From Odontocerum albicorne (lineage: Eukaryota; Arthropoda; Insecta; Trichoptera; Odontoceridae), in the NCBI GenBank assembly GCA_949825065.1, contig OX463859.1, positions 18,991,220-19,055,219 of the forward strand: DNA of 64,000 nt, read 5' to 3'. A model generated the notes under the pieces. That model made no database searches. It was not told the origin of the DNA and worked only from the letters and a program-made list of their open reading frames with translations. Below, piece by piece: positions 45,976 to 56,700 of this stretch (the stretch's first letter is position 1; every line of letters begins with the position of its first letter). The position numbers and the translations under genes were made by a program.

Positions 45976-46578
45976 ATGATTCATCTGTCTACGAAGACTC
46001 CGACGTGTGAAAAAGGTGACACTAAACAGAGCTGTCATACTTCAAAAATGCCTAACGGAACCTTTTCAGTTTTGGCAAATTACAGTTCATTCCCACCATC
46101 CTACCTTACCCAGGAAGAGTACATTGCCCTCCAAGGTCCAGGGAATGGAACTAACCAAGATGCAAACATAACCCTGTCAGGAGTTTCCATAAACGATAGC
46201 TACCTCAACCAAACGTTGGTAGTCTTTAATACTTGGTATCCAAGCGGGTATTCGTTGTTTCACATCATAATAGCATCGTTTGTCGTGACAATATTAATGA
46301 TAATGGTAGTTGTCGGTAATATGTTGGTGATAATCGCGATAGCCACTGAGAAAGCGTTAAAGAACATTCAAAACTGGTTCATAGCTTCCTTAGCAGTGTC
46401 AGACTTCTTCTTAGGACTACTGATAATGCCATTTTCGTTGGCCAACGAGCTAATGGGCTACTGGATATTTGGGTATTGGTGGTGTGAAATATACTCCGCG
46501 ATGGATGTCCTCCTCTCCACGGCCAGCATCATGAACCTGTGTCTCATCTCTTTGGATAGGTACTGGAGTATCACGCAG
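45976..46578 (+). CDS. Octalpha2R: Alpha2-adrenergic-like octopamine receptor, first coding exon
   Basis: The exon encodes 201 residues of a class A GPCR for biogenic amines, expected in the plasma membrane, Gi-coupled by family analogy. The N-terminal tail (1-95) has six N-glycosylation sequons (N27, N35, N57, N64, N73, N78) and no obvious signal peptide. TM1 is about 97-122 with the conserved GN at 114-115, TM2 about 134-157 with Asp143, and TM3 about 169-192. Cys170 is the conserved disulfide position, Asp177 the amine-binding Asp, and D194-R195-Y196 the DRY motif. PFSLANELMGYWIFGYWWCE and LISLDRYWSITQ fit alpha2-adrenergic-like octopamine receptors better than OAMB-type, beta-type or tyramine receptors. 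The frame ends at CAG before GTGAGT (phase 0). Met1 is taken as the start; Met25 is an alternative. TM4-TM7 must lie on later exons, which I did not find. Confidence 0.85.
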
Positions 46579-46584
46579 GTGAGT
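46579..46584 (+). other. 5' splice site after the receptor exon
   Basis: CAG followed by GTGAGT is a near-consensus donor. It falls right after the codon for Gln201 in SITQ, directly after the DRYWSIT block. Family proteins continue here with an AVDY- or AIEY-like intracellular loop 2, while the genomic frame continues with unrelated VSDLSVYSL and stops. Confidence 0.85.
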
Positions 46585-46839
46585 GATTTATCGGTTTACT
46601 CGTTACATCTTATTTAATGCTATATTTTTTATGTAAATAAAAATTAACAGCTGTAGAAAGACAATTTCAATCAAGGGATTTAAATACCAATGTCGTCAAA
46701 AACAAATTCAACATCGTGTACTAACAGCTGGCGATACGCCAGCGACAGTTGTTTTATTGCAGTCTGGTAAAAATCTTCTTTTACAGTGATTCTCTTGTTA
46801 TACAAACCCATCAATTGGGGAATAAGTTAATTGATGCAC

Positions 46840-47150
46840 TCTCCTTTTTTATGTACCGTGCTAAGTCTCATTGGCGTTGAAAAAATATCTCTGTCTTTTG
46901 CGACACTGAATAGCTCTTCAACTGCCTCTATACTTGTTCATTACCGAGAACGCCTCTTTGTATTTAAGTCCCTTACTGGGATGTCTCCATTGTATCTTTC
47001 GAATCTGTGTTTGAGAGATATTACTTTGGTAAAGAGTAGCGTTATTGGCTACTACGATCTAATAGCGTCAATTAATAGTCTTGCAGCTCTGAAAATTTTC
47101 TGTGCAAGTACTGGCAACTTGATAGACTGTTTGAATTCCAGGCCTTAGCT
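46840..47150 (+). mobile_element. Possible LINE C-terminal relic
   Basis: RERLFVFKSLTGMSPLYLSN resembles the LVYKALHGLAPPYLS-type block that follows the reverse transcriptase in CR1/L2-like LINEs. The remainder has no clear match. It lies in the receptor intron. Confidence 0.35.
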
Positions 47151-47509
47151 TTTTCATAAGTACATTTACTGCATTACTAGTCATTTTCCTTCTCCTGTGA
47201 TGTCGAACCTTAAGTCCGCTACCATTTTTTTCAAAGTCAGGTGTTTTGCCACCGGAGAAGAAGTTCTTTTTTGGCAGTTTCTTCTTCTTCACTACTTGAT
47301 GTCGCGCTCATAAAAAAGATCTCGACCATCTTGTATAGATCGCGCTGGAAAGGGACTTATTTTATCCTCCATAATAGCGTGGGTGGTGGTGGGATCGAAC
47401 TGAACTTACTTGGCAAGGAGTAGAAATTTGAGGTCGATTTTGTCTTCATCGAATCAATTGATTGTTCCGAATCGATGCAATACTCCGGGATATTATGACA
47501 GGGGTTTTA

Positions 47510-47885
47510 CTATTGCTACACCTATGGGGTGGGATTGTTTGCCCTTAAGTGTTTGAGAGTGGTGATGTTTTTTTGGAAGTCTTATCAAAATTTATGAATA
47601 AATATGAACACACTATACTCTACCTAGAACCAAATTTATTTCTATCACTTATCAAAAGATCTTACACCACTTTTTAGTGGTTTGTCTTTTTGGCATGCTT
47701 TCTGAAGTTTTTTTTACCTAATGATACGGGGAAGAACCTAACCTTTTTATCCTTACACCCAACCTACGTACATTTATTTCATCATATTTTTAATCTGTCA
47801 ATAAAAGTGGCTTCGAATTCAGAGGTGGATAGCCCTTGATAAAAGTGCTCTCTATATGGCACTATACAAATTTTCCTTTTATTAT
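47510..47885 (+). mobile_element. SINE-2-like repeat
   Basis: CCCTTAAGTGTTTGAGAGTG, ACGGGGAAGAACCTAACCTT, GGCTTCGAATTCAGAGG (B box-like) and GCTCTCTATATGGCACTATA occur in the same order as at 26270-26640. It ends in (ATT)n. Confidence 0.55.
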
Positions 47886-48816
47886 TATTATTATTAACAA
47901 ACAGGTGATTAAAGCAATGTATGCATTATATTTAATGTTAAACTCTAATTGATGTAATGTATTTATTATATTTAATCTTAAAAACATATTCAACGCAAAT
48001 CTATTCGATAAATTTTCTTCTTTGAATGTACACAATATTTCAAATGGTTTTTTTTAATCGAAAGTTAATAATATAAATATATTTTGTTTATTTATTTATT
48101 TGCTAATGAACGAATTATTCATTTTTGTTGTAATGTTAGAAATATATTTACTTTATTATTAATGTAAAAGCTCCATTGGCAAATATACTGAGAAATAAAT
48201 ATTAGAAGAAATAAGAAAGTTCTTTGACAGTACATCAATATTTGAATTTAACACAGTACAACAACGTAAAAGAAAAATATTATTTATATTTAAGTAAACG
48301 GTACAATTTATTTTATATTCTAGCAATAATAATAACACAAAAAACCTGTAGTGAGTACTTAATGTATGACAAAAGACAGAATTAAAAAATTTACATATAA
48401 AACATTTACAATAAAATAAATGCAAAAGAAACATGTGTACAAAAAAAATCCAACAATACACAAACATGTAAGGAAATAATCTTACAATAATTAATGCAAT
48501 GTGATTCGAATATACGAGTATGTTACCGTACTTGATTTTAGTGGAATTTCATAATGATATTTTTCCTCAGTAATTGTTTACATACATATCTCCTTTTTAC
48601 GACGTTACACATCGTCTGCTACGAGTATATTGGATTAACTGCCTGCCTTGAAACTCAAAACCGAAGAATTTTTATATTAACAAAACAGAGCGGGCCCACG
48701 CCATTCTTTGTAAAGTTTATTTAGTAAATGGAACATCATAAATTAAAATAAATAACAAACATTTACCTTCTATGATATGATCGAATTTTATAACATTACA
48801 ACAAGTAAATATTTGA

Positions 48817-49032
48817 TCATTTACTATTTGATATTTTCTTGCGGATGTTGAACAGCTTATTGGAAACATGTATGTTTCTTCTTGAGGTTCCGTCTTCTAT
48901 CGGAATTTGGTCACCATCAAAGTATTCCTCATGATATTTGTTGTAGCACAGAACAACATAGTAAGTTCTTAAGCCAATAGATGCGGCGTCGTTTTCTGAC
49001 TCGTTTGTTTCTACTTTTCTTTGGATAATCAT
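48817..49032 (-). pseudogene. Unrecognised 71-codon frame
   Basis: It reads IIQRKVETNESENDAASIGL, RTYYVVLCYNKYHEEYFDGD and QIPIEDGTSRRNIHVSNKLF. The content is more protein-like than neighbouring AT-rich frames, with an acidic, Tyr-rich middle and a Lys-rich end. It lies just downstream, on the same strand, of the RQMKGNKP repeat (49085-49240), so the two may belong to one retroelement. No function is assigned. Confidence 0.35.
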
Positions 49033-49084
49033 CTATGTAATAATATATTTAGCTTTGCCCTTCGTCTAAAGCTGCTTTTTGTAT

Positions 49085-49240
49085 TTTATTTTTTATTATT
49101 ACACATGACAAGAAATATACACAATTTGCGAAAAAACAACAGGTAATTTGATTTGGACATACAATTTTAATGGATCTGGGTTTGTTGCCTTTCATTTGTC
49201 GTATCCCCAGTAAACTAGGCTTTTGCCTGTATCTCACTGA
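49085..49240 (-). mobile_element. RQMKGNKP repeat, second copy
   Basis: The minus-strand frame begins MRYRQKPSLLGIRQMKGNKP and ends near CVYFLSCV. The DNA is shared with 28676-28838, where the same words appear. Confidence 0.6.
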
Positions 49241-49689
49241 GGATATATATCATGAAAAAATAAATCGATAATTCTTTCCGATTTTGATTACACAAAAAAC
49301 AAAACCCCGTTGCACGCTCTCATCAACCTGACAAACAGTGACACTCAACTACAACTGGAAACATCTTGCGAAATACAACTCCTCACACATCATCACTCCA
49401 GAAAGACCAAAAATATTCATCCCACAATATACCGTGGGTATGCATTTACAGAATATACTGTGACCTAACTGAAGAGGAAACTTTGCGTCTAAGGATCACA
49501 CGCAAAAGGAGAATATTCAGAAATTGCATTATCAATTATTCAAAATTACCGAAAAACTAGAAGTTATTTAAAAAAAAGAGCTCTGAATAACATATTACAT
49601 ATACATATAATTACGCTATTTCAGTCGTATCTCGACATACATCCTTTACCTCTTTTATGTTCATTTACCTTTTATACAGCTCCTACAAT

Positions 49690-50060
49690 TTTTATGATTT
49701 TCTACATTTTCTTCTTTCAAATTATTATTCACTTGATCTTCTCATTCTTTTATTGGTGTTTATCTGCAACGTGTTCTACTTACATTAATAAATCCATATT
49801 TATTATGTTCTGTGTCACATGCCCCAACCATCTCAGAGTGCTCTTCATCTTACTCAGCACATTAACTGTAAGTTCACATTCATCCCTAATCCCTTTATTC
49901 CTTATTCTGTTATATATTTTCACTCTATTTATTCTAAGTAAAGGCATTTCTACAGTATTCATACGTCTCATTTTAGTCTTTTTCCACGTCCATGTTTCAC
50001 TTCTACACATCAAAGTTGGTATTAAAATACTGTTATGGACTATCATCGTGGCAGATTTTT
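49690..50060 (-). mobile_element. LINE family A C-terminal fragment
   Basis: The 88-codon minus frame reads LMCRSETWTWKKTKMRRMNT, VEMPLLRINRVKIYNRIRNK, GIRDECELTVNVLSKMKSTL and RWLGHVTQN. It extends further 5' than most copies by including the CRSETWT block just after the reverse transcriptase. Confidence 0.75.
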
Positions 50061-50287
50061 ATACAGTCCGGTTCGAGTATACAGCGTTAAGTGCCCCATA
50101 GATTTTGTTTCCTATCACATGCCGTTAGATATCTCCGTAACCCCTCTCACCACCTGAGAAAAATAAAGTAAATAGCAGAATTCCTAAACGGGCTTCAATC
50201 TTTCATTGTTCACCCATGAATCACATTTTCTTTTTACTCTTTTCTATCATCATGACTTTGGGTTTTGCTACATTCGTTAATAAACAA

Positions 50288-50560
50288 TTATACATTTTCA
50301 TAAAACATCTCAAAAAGGACTAAATTGAAGTACGTCTTATAGTTGCACACGCCACCCATATATGATACTAAGACAGACCATTCCATGCCACAGAACCAGC
50401 AAAGGCAAAAAGTTCTGTCAAAATGTCTCGCCCTATTGGATTGATTCGGAACAATAATTAACGGCCTTACCAATGTTCTTCTTCCACTCAGAATACGAAA
50501 TACTAATTTTGAAAATAAAAATTCTTTAAAAATTCTGATTGATCTCATTTCTCACCATAT
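50288..50560 (-). mobile_element. LINE C-terminus, single-unit relative of 22.9-23.5 kb
   Basis: The minus strand carries FAFAGSVAWNGLS and GGVCNYKTYFNLVLFEMFY. The plus-strand blocks GACAGACCATTCCATGCCAC and CGCCCTATTGGATTGATTC match 23185-23370. Only one copy of the AWN motif is present. Confidence 0.65.
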
Positions 50561-50944
50561 TTTAATAAAAAAAAATATGTTTTAAAATTGCGTTATATCA
50601 AAACTTCTCACACGCCAATCCCTTAGCTTCTACTCCAGTAACTGTCAAAATATTTATAGTTGATGTCAGTTCGAGCGTATGGGCAACGGTTAATTTTAGA
50701 GCTTCCGTATTTATGAAAAGTGGAAATCAACCGTAGCATTTAAATACCTCGTTTCGATTAAAACAGAATACGGAATGTAGTGATTAGGGATTAATGTGAA
50801 TTTCAGTTTTAAGTAACATAGTATGAAGGAAAACATTCTACGATGTTTGGGATATTCTTTATTTTTTGTTTTCATATTCTATGTTAAAGACATTAAATAT
50901 TTCAAATAATTATAAGATCTACATATGTGTAACATATATTAGGC

Positions 50945-51310
50945 CGTGTCCATTGCGAGGTTTACATAAATAACAGATCTCCAAAATTTTCTATTCAAAC
51001 ACAAAATTTTCACTTCCTCCACATTCATACATCTCGTCATGCACAATTTTCTATTATTCACATTTCTCACTTTACGTTCTTTCAAAATCCTTTCTTTCAC
51101 TTTACGTTTTTCAATTACGATTACGTTCTTTCACTTTACGTTCTTTTAAAATCTATTCCCTTTGACTCAGACATATTTTCTTCGATCTGCCTCTTCCACG
51201 CTCACCTCGCGCATACAATTTAGATACTCGTTTAGTTATTATTCTTTCATCGTTCCTTCTCTCCACTTGTCAAAACCATCTTAAAGCTCCTCTCCTTAGC
51301 TTTCTTTAAG
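50945..51310 (-). mobile_element. LINE family A tail with a local expansion
   Basis: On the minus strand RRGALRWF, RRNDERIITKRVSKLYARGE and RGRGRSKKICL lead to ILKERKVKERN, then a MYECGGSENFVFE-like tail. The block GAACGTAAAGTGAAAG is present three times (plus strand 51068, 51098, 51132), while other copies have one LKERKVK. Confidence 0.6.
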
Positions 51311-51959
51311 CTATGTTTTATTTAATAATTTAATAATCTTTATTATATAATGAAAATCATATTAATCTTGAGTCTTAAAAAAGACGTTTGTTTCGCTTTG
51401 TGGTGTCATGTTTATACATTTTAAATAAAAAAATGAAAAAACACTTATTATTTTTTTTTTTACATTTACCACTGTTTTTTTTAATTCACCGATGAACACA
51501 AATAACACAGTGTTTTGTTAATTTTATTAAAAATTTATCCTACTAACCTGTTTTATTGATGTCAAAAGCAAAGCAGTACAAAGAAAAAAAAACATTTGAC
51601 ATGATTTATAAGAAGATATTGAAATCAGATGCAATGAAAAGTTTTGATCTCATTTTGTACGACCTATTTGTAATATGTGATGATTGGGGATATCTTTCCC
51701 CGTGTATATTTATAACAAAATTATTCAGCTAATTCATCTTAGTTTATTGAATTAGCCGCAAGACTCAAATATTGCTAAACTGCAAGAGAAGATGAAATGT
51801 TGCCAGTGTTTACGCAATATATTTTAATGGACCTAATCGGCTATTTTTTGCTAGCTTTTTAGAACGACTTTATCGATAGAGTAAATAACCTTTGCGTTGA
51901 TATTAACAGTCAATTTGTTATATTATCTTTAAAAACAACTGAGAACATTGACGTACGTT

Positions 51960-52330
51960 ACTGAAACAAAGAGATAGATAATAAATAAAAGCAGCCGAGA
52001 AAATGGAAGAAAAGCTTGTCCACTAAGAATAATATGTGGTGTGTATAAGTATGAGAGAAAAAGAGCACGCAAAATTAATTTGGGAGAAAAAAACATTGAC
52101 TGCAAAAAAATATAATGCAAGTATAAGTGGGAGTTGTGATAGAGTAAAACTTAGAAAAGTATGGTCGGATCGAGTAAATCCTTGAAAAAAGGAAATGGTA
52201 GGAGATAGATGAACAGAAATAATTGTGTGAGGAGATGTATGGATGTAGAGGAGGCGAAGGTAGTAAGTCATGATAAGAAAAACAGTAACCTGTTCTCTTT
52301 ACCTTAACCTAACAGGGTAATTGTGTGATG
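51960..52330 (+). mobile_element. LINE family A tail
   Basis: VWSDRVNP, a KKEMVGDR-TEIIV stretch, then codons for YGCRGGEG-type sequence and CTTTACCTTAACCTAACAGG follow the tail order of other family A copies. Confidence 0.5.
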
Positions 52331-52754
52331 ATAAGTATATATTATAGTATGTTAGAATTTGAAATCCAAATAATCGAATTCTTCCATCTTTTCGTTTTTT
52401 AGTTAAGGGTCCTTATCAAGGGCGGCGTTGGCTGACTAATAACATTCAAAATCGAAGTCACAATCATCTTTGTGTCATTAATCTACATCGTAGCGTCATT
52501 AATCTACTGAGGTTATTGAAATGCATGCTTTGTTTAGCATCTCGGCTGATCAGGAACATCACACAAATAAACCGTAGTGAATCAAATCAAAGGGTGAAGA
52601 AATGTTGTTATCTATCAGAACCCTATACAGAAAGAAGAAACAGGCAATCTGCGAGTACTGAAGCTCTAGGCCTTATATGTAACAGGATATGAAAATCTAA
52701 CTAGTAATTTTCGGTAGTATCAATGCCAAGTGCCCTTATCACTTCCGGTAGGTA

Positions 52755-52995
52755 CCAAACACGACCACCATAACCTAGTTGCTAAGATGCCTGTCTCCTA
52801 GCCCAGAGGTTGTCGGCTCAAATCCCGCTGGATCCCCAGTTTTTTTTAAAAAAGGATTTCAGTTTGGTTTTCTCTTAAGGCTTCTTTAACATCTTTTTGG
52901 TTGATTGGAAGATGTTGCTACATGGCAATAAGCCTGCTAGGTTGTACTGTATACAACGAAAGTGTGATACAGTATAATATAATATAATACAAAGA
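52755..52995 (+). mobile_element. tRNA-derived SINE (SINE-1), near full length
   Basis: A box-like TAACCTAGTTGCTAAGATGC (from 52771), B box-like GGCTCAAATCCC (52815-52826), CTGGATCCCCAGTTTTTT, then TTTGGTTTTCTCTTAAGGCT and the tail TGGAAGATGTTGCTACATGG and CAATAAGCCTGCTAGG. It ends in AATATAATATAATAC. Confidence 0.8.
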
Positions 52996-53059
52996 TAAGT
53001 GTCCTGATTTCCTACTTTGTACTCTACTGTCTATTGTAATTATTATAGGTAATCAGGAT

Positions 53060-53425
53060 TTCATTAATCGAGTGTTAAAATTGATAATTCAGAAAACAAG
53101 GATCGGTTTAAAGGAAATTGTTCGTAAGAGATAGATTTTTTAAGCACAACAAGTAAAATAATCTTGAAATGGTTTAACCATATTCAGAGAATAAGTTGTA
53201 AAGAGTTAGGAAACAAATATAAATTTCTGAAATTGACAATAAGATAGCGAGGAAAAGGTAAACATACGAACATTTGGAAGGAGAAAGTTGGAAAATTTCA
53301 AATTAGAAAAAGTGAAAAGTTTGTGAAACAAAATACAGTGTGTGATACGGCGAAAGATATGTGCGTGGAAAATATGCGTAAAAATCTTTGTTCTCTGCTT
53401 TCCTCAAAAAGGTCATGATGTGATT
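53060..53425 (+). mobile_element. LINE family A tail
   Basis: WFNHIQRIS-like codons near 53170, RGKGKHTNIWKEKVGKFQIR and AKDMCVENMRKNLCSLLSS match the order of the family A 3' end. It is frameshifted. Confidence 0.45.
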
Positions 53426-53759
53426 GCATATACACGAGTAATATTTCGTGTCACTGATAATTCAAGGTTTCGGACAAAAGAGGTATGGTTCCGATTAATA
53501 TATACAAATACTCGTATACTATTACGCCGTTTTCTTTTCCATGTAGGTAGATATGAGAGTGCCCAGACTTGCCGATTGCGGCCCTCTTCTACATCCATAC
53601 ATCTCTACCACACTTTCCACTTAAAATTGAAATTCACGTTAGTTTGGTTAGTCATTATTTTTTTTCTATATGTCCAAAACATATATTTATTTCGTCACTA
53701 TTTAGAGTCGAGACATTCAGTGTATTTTTAGTATTTTCTTGACACATGTATATACGATT

Positions 53760-55330
53760 GATAAATAGCTCGTAATATTAATTGAGAATTTGAGTTTTAT
53801 TTGGGGAAAAAACAACTCGCATGACGATCAAAATTCAAAACGAAAGTTTAAAATATTTTGTATACAAAATGTTTGCCAAAAAATATTTTTAAGAACTATT
53901 TTATAAAAGCGAACTGAAATATTCTGATGCAAATTGACCTTATCTTTTTCTCATTTTTTTACCTATAAGAGTTTTCCTGAAAACTATTAGAAATTTAATA
54001 CTCTCCAAAAGCTTTCTTTCCTTTTCTGTCAACATTTTGTGAACTTAAATATGCAAAGTTTTGTCTTGGTACTAAAAATTAGTGGTCCCAAACCATTTGA
54101 TCAATAAACTAAAAAAATGTTTTTTTTTAAATACTCGAATATATCATTGCTTGCAAAAAGCTTTCTTAATTTAAAAAGTCTTTGTAGGGTTGGGGGGCTA
54201 TATACATACTATGTAGGGAATATATTAAATTGAAAATACCGTGAAAAGTTAAAAGGAAACATCTGTTCTCTGCTGAATATTTTAAAGAGATACTTATTTA
54301 GTAGATCAATTTTATTTGTTTATACAGTTTTAATATAACAACCCCCACATGTAAGTAACTTTTGCATTTGAAAGTGCGACCTTGTTATTGAGGAATACGC
54401 TGTATAAAAACCACCATTATCCCTGAAAAATGTGGGGTAAACTATTGATGGAAGTACATGTTCCAGCCCAAAGAATCGGAACCAGACCCATTCTTTAAGT
54501 TAGATATATTTAAAATTATTTATTAAAGTACATTTAAATCCCTATTTTATTTTTTTTAGTTTCATCTTAGTTTTTAATAGTAAACTAAAATTATGAAACA
54601 TTTGAGTTGTTAATAATAAAACTTTATAAAAATATAACCATTACGTTTATTTCTTAGGCCTGGCGGTATAAATGTTTCAAGTTCATCTAATTTGACTTGT
54701 GAAATTTATACTAACCGTGCTGTAGTTTTCAAGAAAAAGTCTGTCAAATGAACAAATATTTACCACCTCGCATGGTTGAAAATTTTCAAGATTCTCAGTC
54801 ATAAAAAAGTAAGATTGTGATTGGATGAACTAAATGTATTTCCACAAACTTGTTAAGCCAAAACAATTTCCATAATGTTGAAAGGTTGCCTGGAAGACAT
54901 TACCGCCTGACAAGAAGCCCACCAAATTGTTTTTATTTACACTGAAGTGTCCGATAAATAAATGAATAAAATTTTGTTTATAGAACTTAAATCTATTTAC
55001 GAAATTTAATATAAAATTTTATTTAAGTATTTGCGTACTATATTATAATAACGATACAAAGCTACAAAAATATTCACAAATGCAAATAAAATAAAAAAAA
55101 TAAATTTAAAAACATTCGTCTTCGATTATTTTCTTCTAACAAAAATGTATAAATCAAAACCTTTATGAATTAAACAGTTAAATGGAACTTAAAATAATTA
55201 AACAAAAAAATACAATATATGAAATTTTTTTTACAAACAAATCCATGTTTACGAGTACTTCCTAGAACCCGAATAAATTGGCCTGAAAACAATTTTTCTT
55301 CTTTCTAGTATTTCAGCAAATATATCGTTG
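53760..55330. other. Mostly unassigned AT-rich sequence
   Basis: The only recognisable piece is a SINE-1 tail at about 54880-54945 (GTTGCCTGGAAGACATTACC, then AAGAAGCCCACCAAATTG). No gene was supported. Confidence 0.45.
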
Positions 55331-55331
55331 T

Positions 55332-55405
55332 GATTTGTCGCATTGTTCGATTTGTCGCATTATTCGATTTGTCGCATTATTCGATTTGTCGCATTATTCG
55401 ATTTG
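55332..55405. repeat. 17-bp tandem repeat, about four copies
   Basis: GATTTGTCGCATTATTC is repeated at 55332, 55349, 55366 and 55383, followed by a partial unit. Confidence 0.95.
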
Positions 55406-55409
55406 AATA

Positions 55410-56700
55410 ACTTTTAGTTGTATTATTTTATTTATTTGTTGTTTCCTAATATTGTTGAATGAAATATATTTCGATCGTTTATTCGAACTGCTTTACTTAG
55501 GAAGCACTCTTTCGTAAAACATATATTATCTGAACTAGTGAAATAACAAACGATTTCTTGTGAAATTACAAAAGCCAGTTCATAATGAACATTGAAATAA
55601 AATTTAAGCCCCATTCAAATTCAGGTTGAATGATATCTGAAATGAACATTTTAACAGGCACATAAATAATAAATGACATATATAAGATCCTTGAAATTTT
55701 AATCGCAGGTAAGGTTACCTCTGATGTTTAAGCTGATTCAGACAATATTCTGGCAGTATGAAATGTGATGGTATTTCTTTATGCGTTTGTTTTTTTAGTT
55801 GAAAATATTGTTATAAACTAATTGTAATCTTATTGACTTAAATATTTCATTACATTTAATAACAAATACATAATTTTACGTCAAAGAACTTACATAAACA
55901 TTTTTCCCTACTTCGGCTTAAGACGTAAAACGCATAGTCAACGAAAAATCCGGATGCTCTCAGATTTTTTAATACTTTTTGGCATTTCGTTAAAAAAATT
56001 GAAATGTTTGTAGTATAAATTATTGTGAATTTTGGTAACATTAAGTTTTGGAAGCTAGACTAGCCAGTGGATTTATTTAAAAAAAAACGAGGCCATTTTA
56101 AAATCTAATCGACTCCACTTAAAATTCAGTTTTGACCTTAGAGAGAAAAAAAACCATTTTGAACTGAAAAAAAACCTGCATAAATAATAAATTTGAAAAA
56201 AATGTTTCGTACACCTGTCATGTATACGTTAGACTGAAAATGTAAATTAAGATGAAAAATAAATTTCGTCTGGTGTGAAAAGAATATTTTTCGGTTTTCC
56301 ACAAAAAAATCCACAATTCAATTTGTTAACAAAGTGTGTTTGAATTTGTCACTCTAGGTTTTTGAGAATTCATAATATTTTTTTTCTCGAAATTTTTTTT
56401 GGAGATATTCCAAATTCGCAGCTTCTCGGAAAGAGTAAAAAAGGGAAACAAAAGCGTGTCATGTTTTTTTTTACCTTGTGTTTACTTTAGGAAAAAATAA
56501 ATCACATTATTTTTTAATATAGCATTTCTTCCCTTATATCGAGTATCAACTTGTGTTTTAGTACGTAAAAATCTCGTTTCTTTATTTAAATTTTGGCAAT
56601 ATTTTTAAAATAAAAATTTAGTCATATGAGTCAAAAAGGTTTAGGGGTTTTTTAAATACTCGAAATTTGGTCTGTAAGCACAATATTTTATCTTATATCA
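55410..56700. other. Unassigned AT-rich sequence
   Basis: No supported gene or repeat. Short minus-strand frames at 55432-55614 and 55856-56041 look like chance. Confidence 0.45.

Noticed and set aside
46831..47148. A second receptor exon
   Set aside because: There is no transmembrane pattern or AVDY-type continuation. The content is closer to a LINE end.
49694..50101. A 135-codon plus-strand membrane-like protein
   Set aside because: It is the antisense of the family A LINE C-terminus; hydrophobicity comes from T-rich codons.
53342..53731. A 129-codon gene
   Set aside because: The first part overlaps a LINE tail in another frame and the rest is AT-rich with no recognisable feature.
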